Origin: an uncultured Collinsella sp.
GTDB taxonomy: Bacteria; Actinomycetota; Coriobacteriia; Coriobacteriales; Coriobacteriaceae
Direction: 5' to 3'
NCBI GenBank assembly: GCA_900547835.1
Contig: URIJ01000019.1
Location: forward strand, 1-17,768
Length of the DNA stretch: 17,768 nt
Part shown: positions 1 to 6,543 of the stretch, piece after piece
Numbering within the stretch: the first letter of the stretch is position 1
Layout of the letters: each line of letters starts with the position of its first letter
The notes under the pieces: model-generated
The model's input: only the letters and a program-made list of their open reading frames with translations
Told to the model about the DNA's origin: nothing
The model's database searches: none
Position numbers and translations under genes: made by a program

Positions 1-1
1 T

Positions 2-817
2 GGCCTGTGCATGTACAACATCACACGTGTCGGTAACCTGGCGACGCTCGAGGGTATCATGCAAGCGGCGCGCGAGCACGATTTTGCCGTCACTATGATC
101 GAGATGGGCGGCGACAAGCCCTATACACTTGCCGATGCCTCGCGCCGCATGGTCGAGCGACCCGTCGACGGCATGATTCTCAACATGAACCGCATGGCTC
201 CCGATTTTGAGGAGTTTGTTCCCCAGCCGGGAGTGCGAACGGTCATCCTGTCCATGTATGCGCATCCGCGCTGCACGACGATCGACTCCGACCAGTATGG
301 TTCGTGCGAGCTGTTGACCAATTATCTGCTGGAACATGGTCACTCGAATATGCGGTTTGTGGCGGGTCCGGAAAACTCGATTTCCTCGCGTTTTCGTGAG
401 GCCGGTTGGCGCGATACGCTGGGTCGTGCTCATGTCGATGCCGCTCCGATGCTGCGTGGCGATTGGAGTGCGGACAGTGGGTACGCCATGGGCGAGCGGA
501 TTGCGGCCGAGGTGCTTGCCGGCGGGTCGCAGGCGCCGACTGCCGTGCTTGCGGCAAATGACCAGATGGCGCTGGGCGTTATCGCCGCGCTCGAGAACGC
601 GGGCCTGTCCGTGCCCGACGACGTGAGCGTGGTTGGTATCGACGACGCACTCGAGGGACTTGTTCCTCACAATCGGCTGACGACGCTGCGATTTGATTTG
701 CGCGGTGTCGGTAAGCTTGCGTTTGAGGCGGCGATTGGAGAGAGCTCGTCTATCAAGGCGATTCATGTGCCGAGTACGCTGGTCGAACGCTCGACTGTTA
801 GGGACATACGGGGTTAG
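2..817 (+). CDS. LacI-family sugar-responsive transcriptional regulator (lacI-1), 5' end cut by window
   Basis: This is the sugar-binding core of a LacI/GalR-type repressor. The DNA-binding N-terminus lies outside the window. The reading frame is open from base 2, and the residues before the first Met (G-L-C) align with the core start of the regulator at 15921 (S-V-G-L-C-I-N-D), so the Met at base 11 is internal. Typical periplasmic-binding-protein-like core motifs are visible: GDWSADSGYAMG, VLAANDQMALGVIAALE and DVSVVGIDDALEGL. The C-terminus ends with a TAG at 815-817. It resembles lacI-3 more than lacI-2 (shared YAHPR, a TTxDSD-type motif and MAPDFE). It converges on lacG, so its own target promoter is either left of the window or in this lac/gal set. 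Family assignment is firm. The effector, probably a galactoside or sugar phosphate, is inferred only from context. Confidence 0.93.
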   Translation, partial: GLCMYNITRVGNLATLEGIMQAAREHDFAVTMIEMGGDKPYTLADASRRMVERPVDGMILNMNRMAPDFEEFVPQPGVRTVILSMYAHPRCTTIDSDQYGSCELLTNYLLEHGHSNMRFVAGPENSISSRFREAGWRDTLGRAHVDAAPMLRGDWSADSGYAMGERIAAEVLAGGSQAPTAVLAANDQMALGVIAALENAGLSVPDDVSVVGIDDALEGLVPHNRLTTLRFDLRGVGKLAFEAAIGESSSIKAIHVPSTLVERSTVRDIRG

Positions 818-825
818 GTCCTACT

Positions 826-975
826 CCGTTTGTCTCGATTTGTAACAGGTAGACGGTCAAAAGCGGGCTACGTGTTACAGATTTAGATTCTTCGGAAAGA
901 GCAATCCTGTTCGTCTCAATCTGTAACAGCTAGGACCAAAAAACTCGGCTAGATGTTACAGATCGAGACAAACGG
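826..975. repeat. Composite nested inverted repeat (two hairpins plus complementary outer ends)
   Basis: Two related palindromic units lie side by side between convergent lacI-1 and lacG. In unit 1 (831-895) an arm around 832-851 (core TTGTAACAGGTAG) pairs with one around 869-888 (core CTACGTGTTACAG), about 16 of 20 positions. In unit 2, 913-933 pairs with 949-969, about 19 of 21, with a 15-nt loop. The outermost 14 bases, 826-839 (CCGTTTGTCTCGAT) and 962-975 (ATCGAGACAAACGG), are exact reverse complements, so the whole block can also close on itself. This looks like a dispersed palindromic element or a bidirectional structured terminator. Neither unit has a clear U-tract on its own. Confidence 0.75.
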
Positions 976-989
976 CTCCCGACCAGCCC

Positions 990-1038
990 AAAAACAAAAA
1001 GACCGGGGGCGGCGCGCCGTGTGACGTGCCGCCCCCGG
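990..1038 (-). terminator. Rho-independent terminator of lacE-lacG
   Basis: On the minus strand, just after the lacG stop, an 11-bp perfect GC stem (CCGGGGGCGGC at 1003-1013 pairing with GCCGCCCCCGG at 1028-1038) is followed by a T-rich run, read as A-rich on the plus strand at 990-1001. This is the standard form of an intrinsic terminator and fits the end of the lacE-lacG transcript. Confidence 0.9.
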
Positions 1039-1084
1039 CTGAGAAATGGGGACAGGTTGTGTGAGCGGGCAACCCCGCCAGCCA

Positions 1085-2524
1085 CTAGTCCAGACGACGG
1101 GTCTGCGCCACGTGCTTGTACCAGTAGGCGCTTGCCTTGGGCGTGCGCTTCTGCGTCTCAAAGTCAACGTAGAAGAAGCCGTAACGCTTGTTGTAGCCAT
1201 TGGTCCAGGAGAACTGATCCTGCAGGCTCCACAGGAAGTAGCCGCCCACGTTGACGCCCACCTCCATGGCCTTGAGTAACCAGCGCAGGTGCTGCTCGAT
1301 GTAGTCGATGCGCGGCTGGTCGTCCACAAAACCGTCCTTGTAGGGGTCCTTGTAGCCCATGCCGTTCTCGGTGATGAAGATCTGCTTGTAGTTGGGGTAG
1401 CGCTGCTTAATGTAGACGAGCAGATCGAACAGGCCCTCGGGATAGATGATCCAGTCCCAGTCGGTGGTGGGGATGCCGGGCTTGTTCACATGCTCGCCAA
1501 TACCCTTAACGCGCCAGCGGCCGGTGCCCTTCTCGCCCGTACCGTTGTGGTGCAGGTCGTTCTCGCCATCGTAAGCCTTGAGGAAGCGGCACTGGTAGTT
1601 GTTAACGCCCAAGTAGTCGTTGTAGAGCGCTGCCTCGCGCATAATCTCGAGGTCCTCGTCCAGGATCTCGATGGTGCCGCCCGAGACGGCAGCCAGGCGG
1701 TTGGCGCACTCGAGGGTGTCGGGCGCGTAGTCGCCGCGGAAGGTAGCGTCGAGCAAGAACTGGTTTTGCAGCACGTGCTCGTTGTTGGCGGCTTTGATGT
1801 CGGCGGGGTCGTTCTCGTTGAGCGGGTACTTGAACTCCAACGACTGAATGACGCCGATTTTGCCCTTAAAGCCGCCGTTGTGGAAGGCCAGCACTGCCTT
1901 GGCGTGGGCGAGCATCATGTTGTGCTCGCACTGGAAGGCCTCGGCAAGATGCGCCTTGACGCCACCGGGGAAGGTGCCCTCGATGTAGGTGTTGGAGGCG
2001 TCGGCCCAGATCTCGTTAAAGGTGAACCAGTAGGTCACCTGGTCGGCGTACTCCTTAAAGCAGAAGGTGGCAAAGTCCACAAAGGCATCGATGGTCTCGC
2101 GGTTGAGGAAGTCGCCCTTCTCAAAGAGGGGCAGCGGTGTATCGAAGTGATGCAGCGTGACAAACGGCTCAACGTGGTGCTTGTGGCACTCGGCGAAGAG
2201 ATCGTGGTAGAACTGGACGCCCTCGGGGTTGATTTCGCCGGTGCCGTTGGGGAAGATGCGGCTCCAGGCGATGGAGAGGCGAATGCCGTTGATGCCAAAC
2301 TCCTCGCACAGCTCCAGATCGACGGGGTACTGGTTGTAGAAGTCCGAAGCGGGATCGGGGGAAAAGTGCCCCTGGGCCTCCAGGAAGTCGTCCCAAGCAA
2401 CCTTGCCCTTACCGTGGGTGCGGGTCTCGCCCTCTACCTGGTAGGCAGCGGTGGCGCCGCCAAAGACAAAGTTCTCGGGAAACTGCGCGGGCGGGTTGGT
2501 GACGCTAGCAGGGTTAACGGACAT
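1085..2524 (-). CDS. lacG: 6-phospho-beta-galactosidase, glycoside hydrolase family 1
   Basis: This enzyme hydrolyses lactose-6-phosphate in the cytoplasm to glucose and galactose-6-phosphate. The protein is 479 aa, a full GH1 barrel. The catalytic acid/base is in TFNE (E171) and the nucleophile in ITENG (E386). Near the C-terminus, FSWTNGYNKRYG supplies the Ser-Lys-Tyr set (S439, K446, Y448) that in GH1 6-phospho-glycosidases binds the substrate phosphate, which separates it from plain beta-glucosidases. It lies 70 bp downstream of the lacE stop on the same strand and before a strong terminator, so the two genes probably form one operon. The Shine-Dalgarno is poor (GGAT about ten bases upstream), and the hairpin at 2552-2585 sits between the genes. 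The next internal Met is far inside the fold, so the start is well constrained. The preference for phospho-galactoside over phospho-glucoside rests on the neighbouring lacA/B/C genes. Confidence 0.95.
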   Translation of the reverse strand: MSVNPASVTNPPAQFPENFVFGGATAAYQVEGETRTHGKGKVAWDDFLEAQGHFSPDPASDFYNQYPVDLELCEEFGINGIRLSIAWSRIFPNGTGEINPEGVQFYHDLFAECHKHHVEPFVTLHHFDTPLPLFEKGDFLNRETIDAFVDFATFCFKEYADQVTYWFTFNEIWADASNTYIEGTFPGGVKAHLAEAFQCEHNMMLAHAKAVLAFHNGGFKGKIGVIQSLEFKYPLNENDPADIKAANNEHVLQNQFLLDATFRGDYAPDTLECANRLAAVSGGTIEILDEDLEIMREAALYNDYLGVNNYQCRFLKAYDGENDLHHNGTGEKGTGRWRVKGIGEHVNKPGIPTTDWDWIIYPEGLFDLLVYIKQRYPNYKQIFITENGMGYKDPYKDGFVDDQPRIDYIEQHLRWLLKAMEVGVNVGGYFLWSLQDQFSWTNGYNKRYGFFYVDFETQKRTPKASAYWYKHVAQTRRLD

Positions 2525-2551
2525 GATGAAATATCCAATCGTCTAAATCGA

Positions 2552-2585
2552 AGGGCCAGCCGGCTGTTGATGGTCGGCTGGCCCT
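2552..2585 (-). other. Intercistronic hairpin between lacE and lacG
   Basis: AGGGCCAGCCG (2552-2562) pairs perfectly with CGGCTGGCCCT (2575-2585) across a 12-nt loop, in the gap between the lacE stop and the lacG start. There is no proper U-tract after it on the minus strand. It is more likely a transcript-stabilising or partially attenuating hairpin than a full terminator. Confidence 0.7.
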
Positions 2586-2594
2586 GGGCGTTAC

Positions 2595-4370
2595 TTACTT
2601 CGAAAGCTGCTCGGAGACGAAGGCGAGAGACTTATCGCCGTTCTGGGAGAGCTCGATGTACTGCTTGCCACGGCAGGCGACGCACTTGTTGCCCACGCGC
2701 TCGCAGTCCTTCTGCAGGTCGGCCAGGTAGCTGGCAGCCTGCGGGGCCAGGACGACTAGGTCAAAGTCGGGGAGCATGTCGACGTGGTTGCCATAGGCCT
2801 CGGCAGCGGTCTCAAGATCAATGCCGCGCTCCTTGGCGGCCTTGGCCAGCGCGTTGGCGAGCAGGCCCGAGGTTCCGCCGCCCTGGCAGAGCACGAGCAC
2901 GCGCTTGCCGTTGAGGTCGCTGGTGGTCGTTGCCCCGGCAGCGGGTGCTGCGGTAGCGGCGGGGGCGTCGGACTTCACGGCATCGGCAGCAGCGCCGGCG
3001 GCAACGCTCTTGGCGTCAGCCTTGCCCTGGAAGGCATCGTTGAGCTTGGCGGCCTTCTCGGCGTTCTTGGCGGCGAGCTCCTCCTGGGAGATCTCGGCCT
3101 CCTCGGCGCACTTCTGGGCGTCATAGGCGCGGAAGAACGGATAGTACAGAGCGAAGTCGACGACCAGGATAAGGGCGAGCATCACAAAGGCGAGCGGCTG
3201 GAAGCCCAGGCCCATGATAGTGCCGATGGGGCCGGGGACGGTCCAGGGCAGGGTGTACATAAAGCCGTTCATGCCCAAGAAGTCGATAAAGATCTTGAGG
3301 ATCCAGATGTTGGTGATCGGGGCAAAGACAAACGGGACAAAGAAGACGGGGTTGAGCACGATGGGCGCGGCGAACAGCAGCGGCTCGTTGACGGCAAAGC
3401 AGACCGGGACGATGGCGGCCTTACCGACGGCGCGCATCTCCTGAGACTTGGCCAGGAAGCAGAACATAAAGACCAGGACGAGCGTGGCGCCGGTGCCGCC
3501 CATGCAGACGACGAAGTACTGGGCACCCTGGGTCAGGACAGCGGAAGCGTGCTGGCCAGCCTGGAACGCAGCCAGGTTGTCGGTCATGTTGGCAACGAGA
3601 GCGGCGGCGATGGCGGGCTCGACGATCGAGGGGCCGTGGACGCCCACGAACCAGAACAGGCTCATGGCGCCGTAGATCACAGCGAGGCCGATGTAGCCGT
3701 CGGCAGCGGTGAACAGGGGCTGGAACACCTGGATGACGCCCTGGGCAAAGCAGAAGCCAAAAGCAGCGCGGAAGGCGATGTCAAAGACCCAAAAGACGGT
3801 GATGCAGACGGAGAAGGGGATGATGTCCTTAAAGGTCTGCGAAATGTTGGGCGGAACCTGCTCGGGCATCTTGACGGTGATGTTGCGCTTAATGAAGAAC
3901 TTGTAGATGATGCCGGTCACAAACGCAGCGATAAAGGCGGTCAGCAGGCCTTTGGAACCAAGGTAGGTGGTGTTGAAGCCGCTGGCAGCGTCCGTGGCGA
4001 TGGTGTCGCTCGAAAGGAGCAAGAAGCCGATGATGGCCGCGCACATGCACGAGATGAAGTTGATCTGGTTGTTCTTGGGCAGATCGCGGTTCTGAGCGTC
4101 GGCGAAGTGCTTGGCCGTGGTGGCGGCGCAGGCGATGGCCAGGATGCCCATGGAGTAGTTGTAGCATTTCCACAGGGCGTTGTTGATGTCATCGGGCCAG
4201 TAGAAACCCCAGATGTTGGGGACCGAGGCTACCAGGCAGAAGATGGACGAGAAGATAATGATGGGGATGACGGAGATAAAGCCGTCGCGGATCGCCTTGA
4301 GGTACTTGTTGCGGGCGATCGCGTTGAAAAAGGGCTGGCCTTTTTCGATGGTGGCGATGAGTTGCTCCAT
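2595..4370 (-). CDS. lacE: Lactose-specific PTS permease, fused EIIC-EIIB
   Basis: This is the membrane permease that brings lactose in as lactose-6-phosphate. The protein is 591 aa. Residues 1 to about 415 form the hydrophobic EIIC domain of the lactose/cellobiose family, with FVGVHGP (H245) and the conserved NEP motif (N328-E329-P330). An Ala/Lys/Glu-rich linker of about 65 residues (about 421-487) follows. The EIIB domain (489-591) begins with KRVLVLCQGGGTSG, and C495 is the phosphorylated cysteine of the lactose-type IIB P-loop. Phosphate would arrive from LacF, encoded at 5947. The start is fixed by AGGAG (plus coordinates 4377-4381), six bases before the ATG. It is divergent from lacI-2 and first in the lacE-lacG operon. 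The domain order and length match LacE. Specificity for lactose rather than cellobiose is inferred from lacG and lacABC. Confidence 0.95.
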   Translation of the reverse strand: MEQLIATIEKGQPFFNAIARNKYLKAIRDGFISVIPIIIFSSIFCLVASVPNIWGFYWPDDINNALWKCYNYSMGILAIACAATTAKHFADAQNRDLPKNNQINFISCMCAAIIGFLLLSSDTIATDAASGFNTTYLGSKGLLTAFIAAFVTGIIYKFFIKRNITVKMPEQVPPNISQTFKDIIPFSVCITVFWVFDIAFRAAFGFCFAQGVIQVFQPLFTAADGYIGLAVIYGAMSLFWFVGVHGPSIVEPAIAAALVANMTDNLAAFQAGQHASAVLTQGAQYFVVCMGGTGATLVLVFMFCFLAKSQEMRAVGKAAIVPVCFAVNEPLLFAAPIVLNPVFFVPFVFAPITNIWILKIFIDFLGMNGFMYTLPWTVPGPIGTIMGLGFQPLAFVMLALILVVDFALYYPFFRAYDAQKCAEEAEISQEELAAKNAEKAAKLNDAFQGKADAKSVAAGAAADAVKSDAPAATAAPAAGATTTSDLNGKRVLVLCQGGGTSGLLANALAKAAKERGIDLETAAEAYGNHVDMLPDFDLVVLAPQAASYLADLQKDCERVGNKCVACRGKQYIELSQNGDKSLAFVSEQLSK

Positions 4371-4430
4371 GCAATGCTCCTAAGAGTCGGTGGGTTAGCA
4401 ACGATGGTAGCTTTTGGCGTTCGGTTGCCA

Positions 4431-4449
4431 AAATGTTGACGTTGCCATT
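4431..4449 (-). promoter_or_regulatory. Operator-like site O1, lacE side
   Basis: AAATGTTGACGTTGCCATT is the mirror image of the site at 4552-4570 at 18 of 19 positions. The TGTTRACGT core is also in the galK/lacI-3 sites. It lies about 60 bp upstream of the lacE start, where a repressor would act. The adjacent lacI-2 product is the obvious candidate binder, which is an inference. Confidence 0.6.
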
Positions 4450-4551
4450 TTGCGACACAAAAAAAGACGCGAACCGGTGGTTCCTGTGCCTGCGAACCGT
4501 CGATTCCTTATGCGTAAACGTTTGAGCCGCCCGGTGGCTCTGTGTTTGCGT

Positions 4552-4570
4552 AATGGCAACGTTAACATTT
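4552..4570 (+). promoter_or_regulatory. Operator-like site O2, lacI-2 side
   Basis: AATGGCAACGTTAACATTT is the reverse complement of O1 with one mismatch. The similarity continues outward, with CTTTTGGCG at 4411-4419 facing CGCCAAAAG at 4574-4582. The pair therefore looks like an inverted duplication that could support DNA looping or independent control of the two promoters. Confidence 0.6.
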
Positions 4571-4604
4571 GGGCGCCAAAAGCCGTTTGGGGAAGCAAAA
4601 ATGT

Positions 4605-4616
4605 CGGTGAACGGTA
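4605..4616. promoter_or_regulatory. CCGTGAACGG-type palindromic site (lacE/lacI-2)
   Basis: CGGTGAACGGTA differs by one base from the CCGTGAACGGTA at 7701-7712 and 15756-15767. It belongs to a motif seen in every lac/gal control region of this window. Confidence 0.45.
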
Positions 4617-4727
4617 GGTTTTGGGTGGTGAGCGTAAGGTGGGGGAGGCGTTGGATATACTTGAAGGCGTTAAAAATGACTGCGTAGGGTGCCACCAATG
4701 GCATCGTCGACATAGAAAGATCGACCT

Positions 4728-5732
4728 ATGGCCGCTGTTAAAAAATCGGTTTCCGTTAAGGATGTGGCGCGTCTCGCGGGCGTCTCGGAGCAGACGGTCT
4801 CGCGCACCGTGCACGATTCGCCCAGCGTGCGCCCCGAGACCAAGGAGCGCGTGCGTGCCGCCATGCGCGAGCTGGGGTATCGTCCAAACTTTGCCGGCCG
4901 TTCGCTGCGTCGCGGCAAGTTCAAGACCGTCGGCGTCGCCATGTTCAACATTACCGGTACCGGCAACCTCGACCGTATGGAGGGCTTTGCCGCCGCGGCC
5001 GACAAACACGGCTATGCCATTACCCTCACTAAAGTAGATGGACACCCCTATACCCTCGAGAGCGCATCGTCGCGCATGAGCGCACTGCCAGTGGACGGCA
5101 TGGTCGTGATCATGAACCGCATGCCGGCGGACTTTGGCACCTTTGAGCCGCTGCCCGGTATGCAGACGGTGCTCGTTACCATGCTGGAGCACCCGCTGTG
5201 CTCGACGGTTGATAACGATCAGTTCGATTGCTCGCGCCAGGTTGTCGAGTACTTGCTGGGGCAGGGGCACAAGACCGTGCACTTTATCTCGTGCCCCGAG
5301 CGCTCGCTTTCGGGCATGCAACGCGAGGAGGGCTGGCGCGAGACATTGCGCGCGCATGGCATTGAGCCCCCGCAGCTCGTGCGCGGCGACTGGACGGCAC
5401 AGAGCGGGTATGCCGCAGGCCAGGCTCTGGCGGATGATCCGACCTGCACGGCCATTTATGCCTCCAACGATGCCATGGCATATGGCTGTATCCGTGGGCT
5501 CGAGTCGCGCGGGAAGTGCGTGCCCCAGGACGTGAGCGTGGCGGGTGTTGACGATAGTCTGGGCGATATCGTGCCCGACCGTCGCCTGACCACGGTGCGC
5601 TTTGACAACAAACGCGTCGGCATGTGGGCGGTCGACAAGATTGCCGGCGCCGAGGGCACTGCACCCGGTGTGGAGCACATGCTGTTTCCGGGCGTGCTCG
5701 TCGAGGGCGATACGGTGCGCGATGTACGCTAG
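4728..5732 (+). CDS. LacI-family transcriptional regulator (lacI-2), divergent from lacE
   Basis: This is a 334-aa LacI/GalR-type repressor, full length for the family. A helix-turn-helix spans about residues 10-29 (VKDVARLAGVSEQTVSRTVH). The hinge helix region (ELGYRPNFAGRSLRRGK) leads into the sugar-binding core, with GDWTAQSGYAAGQAL, IYASNDAMAYGCIRGLE and DVSVAGVDDSLGD. The start is set by AGAAAG at 4714-4719, eight bases upstream, and the HTH lies at the usual distance from this Met. Being divergent from lacE-lacG and beside mirrored operator-like sites, it probably controls lacEG and itself. lacF begins 214 bp downstream on the same strand with no clear terminator between, so some read-through is possible. 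It differs more from lacI-1 and lacI-3 than they do from each other. The inducer is not visible from sequence. Confidence 0.93.
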   Translation: MAAVKKSVSVKDVARLAGVSEQTVSRTVHDSPSVRPETKERVRAAMRELGYRPNFAGRSLRRGKFKTVGVAMFNITGTGNLDRMEGFAAAADKHGYAITLTKVDGHPYTLESASSRMSALPVDGMVVIMNRMPADFGTFEPLPGMQTVLVTMLEHPLCSTVDNDQFDCSRQVVEYLLGQGHKTVHFISCPERSLSGMQREEGWRETLRAHGIEPPQLVRGDWTAQSGYAAGQALADDPTCTAIYASNDAMAYGCIRGLESRGKCVPQDVSVAGVDDSLGDIVPDRRLTTVRFDNKRVGMWAVDKIAGAEGTAPGVEHMLFPGVLVEGDTVRDVR

Positions 5733-5793
5733 GGCGCGGGTCTGTTTGGGTTGCCGCTAATTGTGTTCGATATTGTTCAGATTGGTTTAAAAA

Positions 5794-5824
5794 CCGTTCA
5801 CGGGCGAATAGTGACCGTTCATAG
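5794..5824. promoter_or_regulatory. CCGTGAACGG-type sites upstream of lacF
   Basis: CCGTTCACGG (5794-5803), a palindrome with a two-base centre, is exactly the reverse complement of CCGTGAACGG upstream of lacA and between galK and lacI-3. A second, degenerate copy, CCGTTCATAG, follows 21 bp later at 5815-5824. Two sites two helical turns apart suggest cooperative binding of a regulator. Confidence 0.55.
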
Positions 5825-5844
5825 CTCAAAATTACGTTTTGCGC

Positions 5845-5882
5845 TGTTCTTTTTTGTTTGAATGTTATTGTTTCTGTCATAC
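5845..5882 (+). promoter_or_regulatory. Candidate lacF promoter with shared 12-mer
   Basis: TGTTCTTTTTTG (5845-5856) is the exact reverse complement of bases 7719-7730 upstream of lacA. It overlaps a possible promoter: TTGTTT (5854-5859), 17-bp spacer, TCATAC (5877-5882). The -10 match is weak. The placement, about 65 bp before lacF, is reasonable. Confidence 0.4.
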
Positions 5883-5946
5883 ACAACGCAGCGCGTATGC
5901 CCGGACGCGATGCTCTCCATTGGTTCATATGTGAAAGGAACGCAAT

Positions 5947-6285
5947 ATGGCAACCAAAGAAGAAATCTCGATGGTTGGATTCGAGATTGTCGCATACGCA
6001 GGTGACGCCCAGACCGATCTGCTTGCAGCACTCGATGCTGCTCGCGAGGGTGATTTTGAGAAGGCCGAACAGCTGCACAAGGATGCCAGCGATGCACTTA
6101 TCGGCGCCCACGACACGCAGACCAAGCTGCTTTCGCAGGAGGCCGGCGGCGGCGAGATGGAGATGACCTTCATCATGGCCCATGCTCAGGACACCCTTAT
6201 GACCACCATGATCCTGGAGAAGCAGACCCGCTTTACCATCGATGCCTACAAGCGCATCGCCGAGCTCGAGGCCAAGCTCGCCTAA
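5947..6285 (+). CDS. lacF: Lactose-specific PTS EIIA component
   Basis: This small cytoplasmic phosphocarrier takes phosphate from HPr and passes it to the LacE EIIB cysteine. It has 112 aa, the usual length of lactose/cellobiose-type IIA. The signature MTFIMAHAQDTLMTT contains the phosphorylated histidine H79 and the nearby D82 matching the metal-binding Asp of this trimeric family. AAAGGAA (5934-5940) gives a good ribosome site. It is transcribed away from its partner lacE and separated from it by lacI-2, unlike the usual lacFEG order. A strong terminator follows, so it is probably a single-gene transcript or the tail of a lacI-2 transcript. Confidence 0.95.
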   Translation: MATKEEISMVGFEIVAYAGDAQTDLLAALDAAREGDFEKAEQLHKDASDALIGAHDTQTKLLSQEAGGGEMEMTFIMAHAQDTLMTTMILEKQTRFTIDAYKRIAELEAKLA

Positions 6286-6315
6286 CGAGCCCTCACAACC
6301 AAGTCCCCTTCCAAA

Positions 6316-6346
6316 AGCTCTGCCGCTACCCGCGGCAGGGCTTTTT
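6316..6346 (+). terminator. Rho-independent terminator after lacF
   Basis: AGCTCTGCCGC (6316-6326) pairs with GCGGCAGGGCT (6332-6342), one G-U pair, loop TACCC, followed by a run of T (6342-6346). It lies about 30 bp after the lacF stop. Confidence 0.9.
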
Positions 6347-6359
6347 CTGTCCTCCTCCA

Positions 6360-6426
6360 AGTTGCGGTGAAATAGGGACTGAATAGGGGCCGACGGGCGC
6401 AAAACAATCCCTATTCCACCGCAACT
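6360..6426. repeat. Long inverted repeat downstream of lacF
   Basis: AGTTGCGGTGAAATAGGGA (6360-6378) and TCCCTATTCCACCGCAACT (6408-6426) are reverse complements at 18 of 19 positions, around a 29-nt loop. It has no T-tract and comes after a terminator that already ends lacF. A dispersed palindromic element is more likely than a second terminator. Confidence 0.75.
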
Positions 6427-6543
6427 CATCCGGAGATAGTCATTGGGGACAGTCTTGGTGCGCTCTGTTCGTCTTCCCGTTCGTTTTTTGCTCGGTGGGT
6501 ATACTTCCTTTCGCATTAAACGCCGGACTGAGGAGGTATCCAA

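Larger units (their letters stand above)
4371..4727. promoter_or_regulatory. Divergent lacE / lacI-2 control region
   Basis: This 357-bp gap between two divergent genes has no convincing gene. It holds a mirrored pair of operator-like sites (separate entries), two small hairpins sharing CCGGTGG (GAACCGGTGGTTC at 4481-4493; GAGCC/GGCTC at 4524-4540), and a CGGTGAACGGTA site at 4605-4616. A weak candidate promoter for lacI-2 is TTGAAG (4661-4666), 18 bp spacer, TAGGGT (4685-4690). No -10/-35 pair for lacE was convincing. Confidence 0.6.

Noticed and set aside
11..817. Met at base 11 as the true start of lacI-1
   Set aside because: It lies inside the sugar-binding core by comparison with lacI-3; the HTH is missing because the window begins within the gene.
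1046..1075. GGGGACAG stretch resembling one at 6445-6452
   Set aside because: Only about eight bases are shared; too short to call a repeat without a genome-wide search.
1289..2914. 541-codon open frame antisense to lacG and the end of lacE
   Set aside because: It is the mirror of well-conserved enzymes in GC-rich DNA, is composed of Val/Leu/Gly-rich low-complexity protein, and runs across a terminator-like hairpin. It is a shadow frame.
2784..4439. 551-codon open frame antisense to lacE
   Set aside because: Gly/Asp/Glu-rich translation with no domain; lacE on the other strand has all family motifs.
4395..5678. 427-codon open frame antisense to lacI-2
   Set aside because: It covers the divergent control region and a clear LacI gene; no recognisable protein.
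5284..6543. 419-codon open frame antisense to lacI-2 and lacF
   Set aside because: It runs through two genes and the lacF terminator; the translation lacks any family signal.
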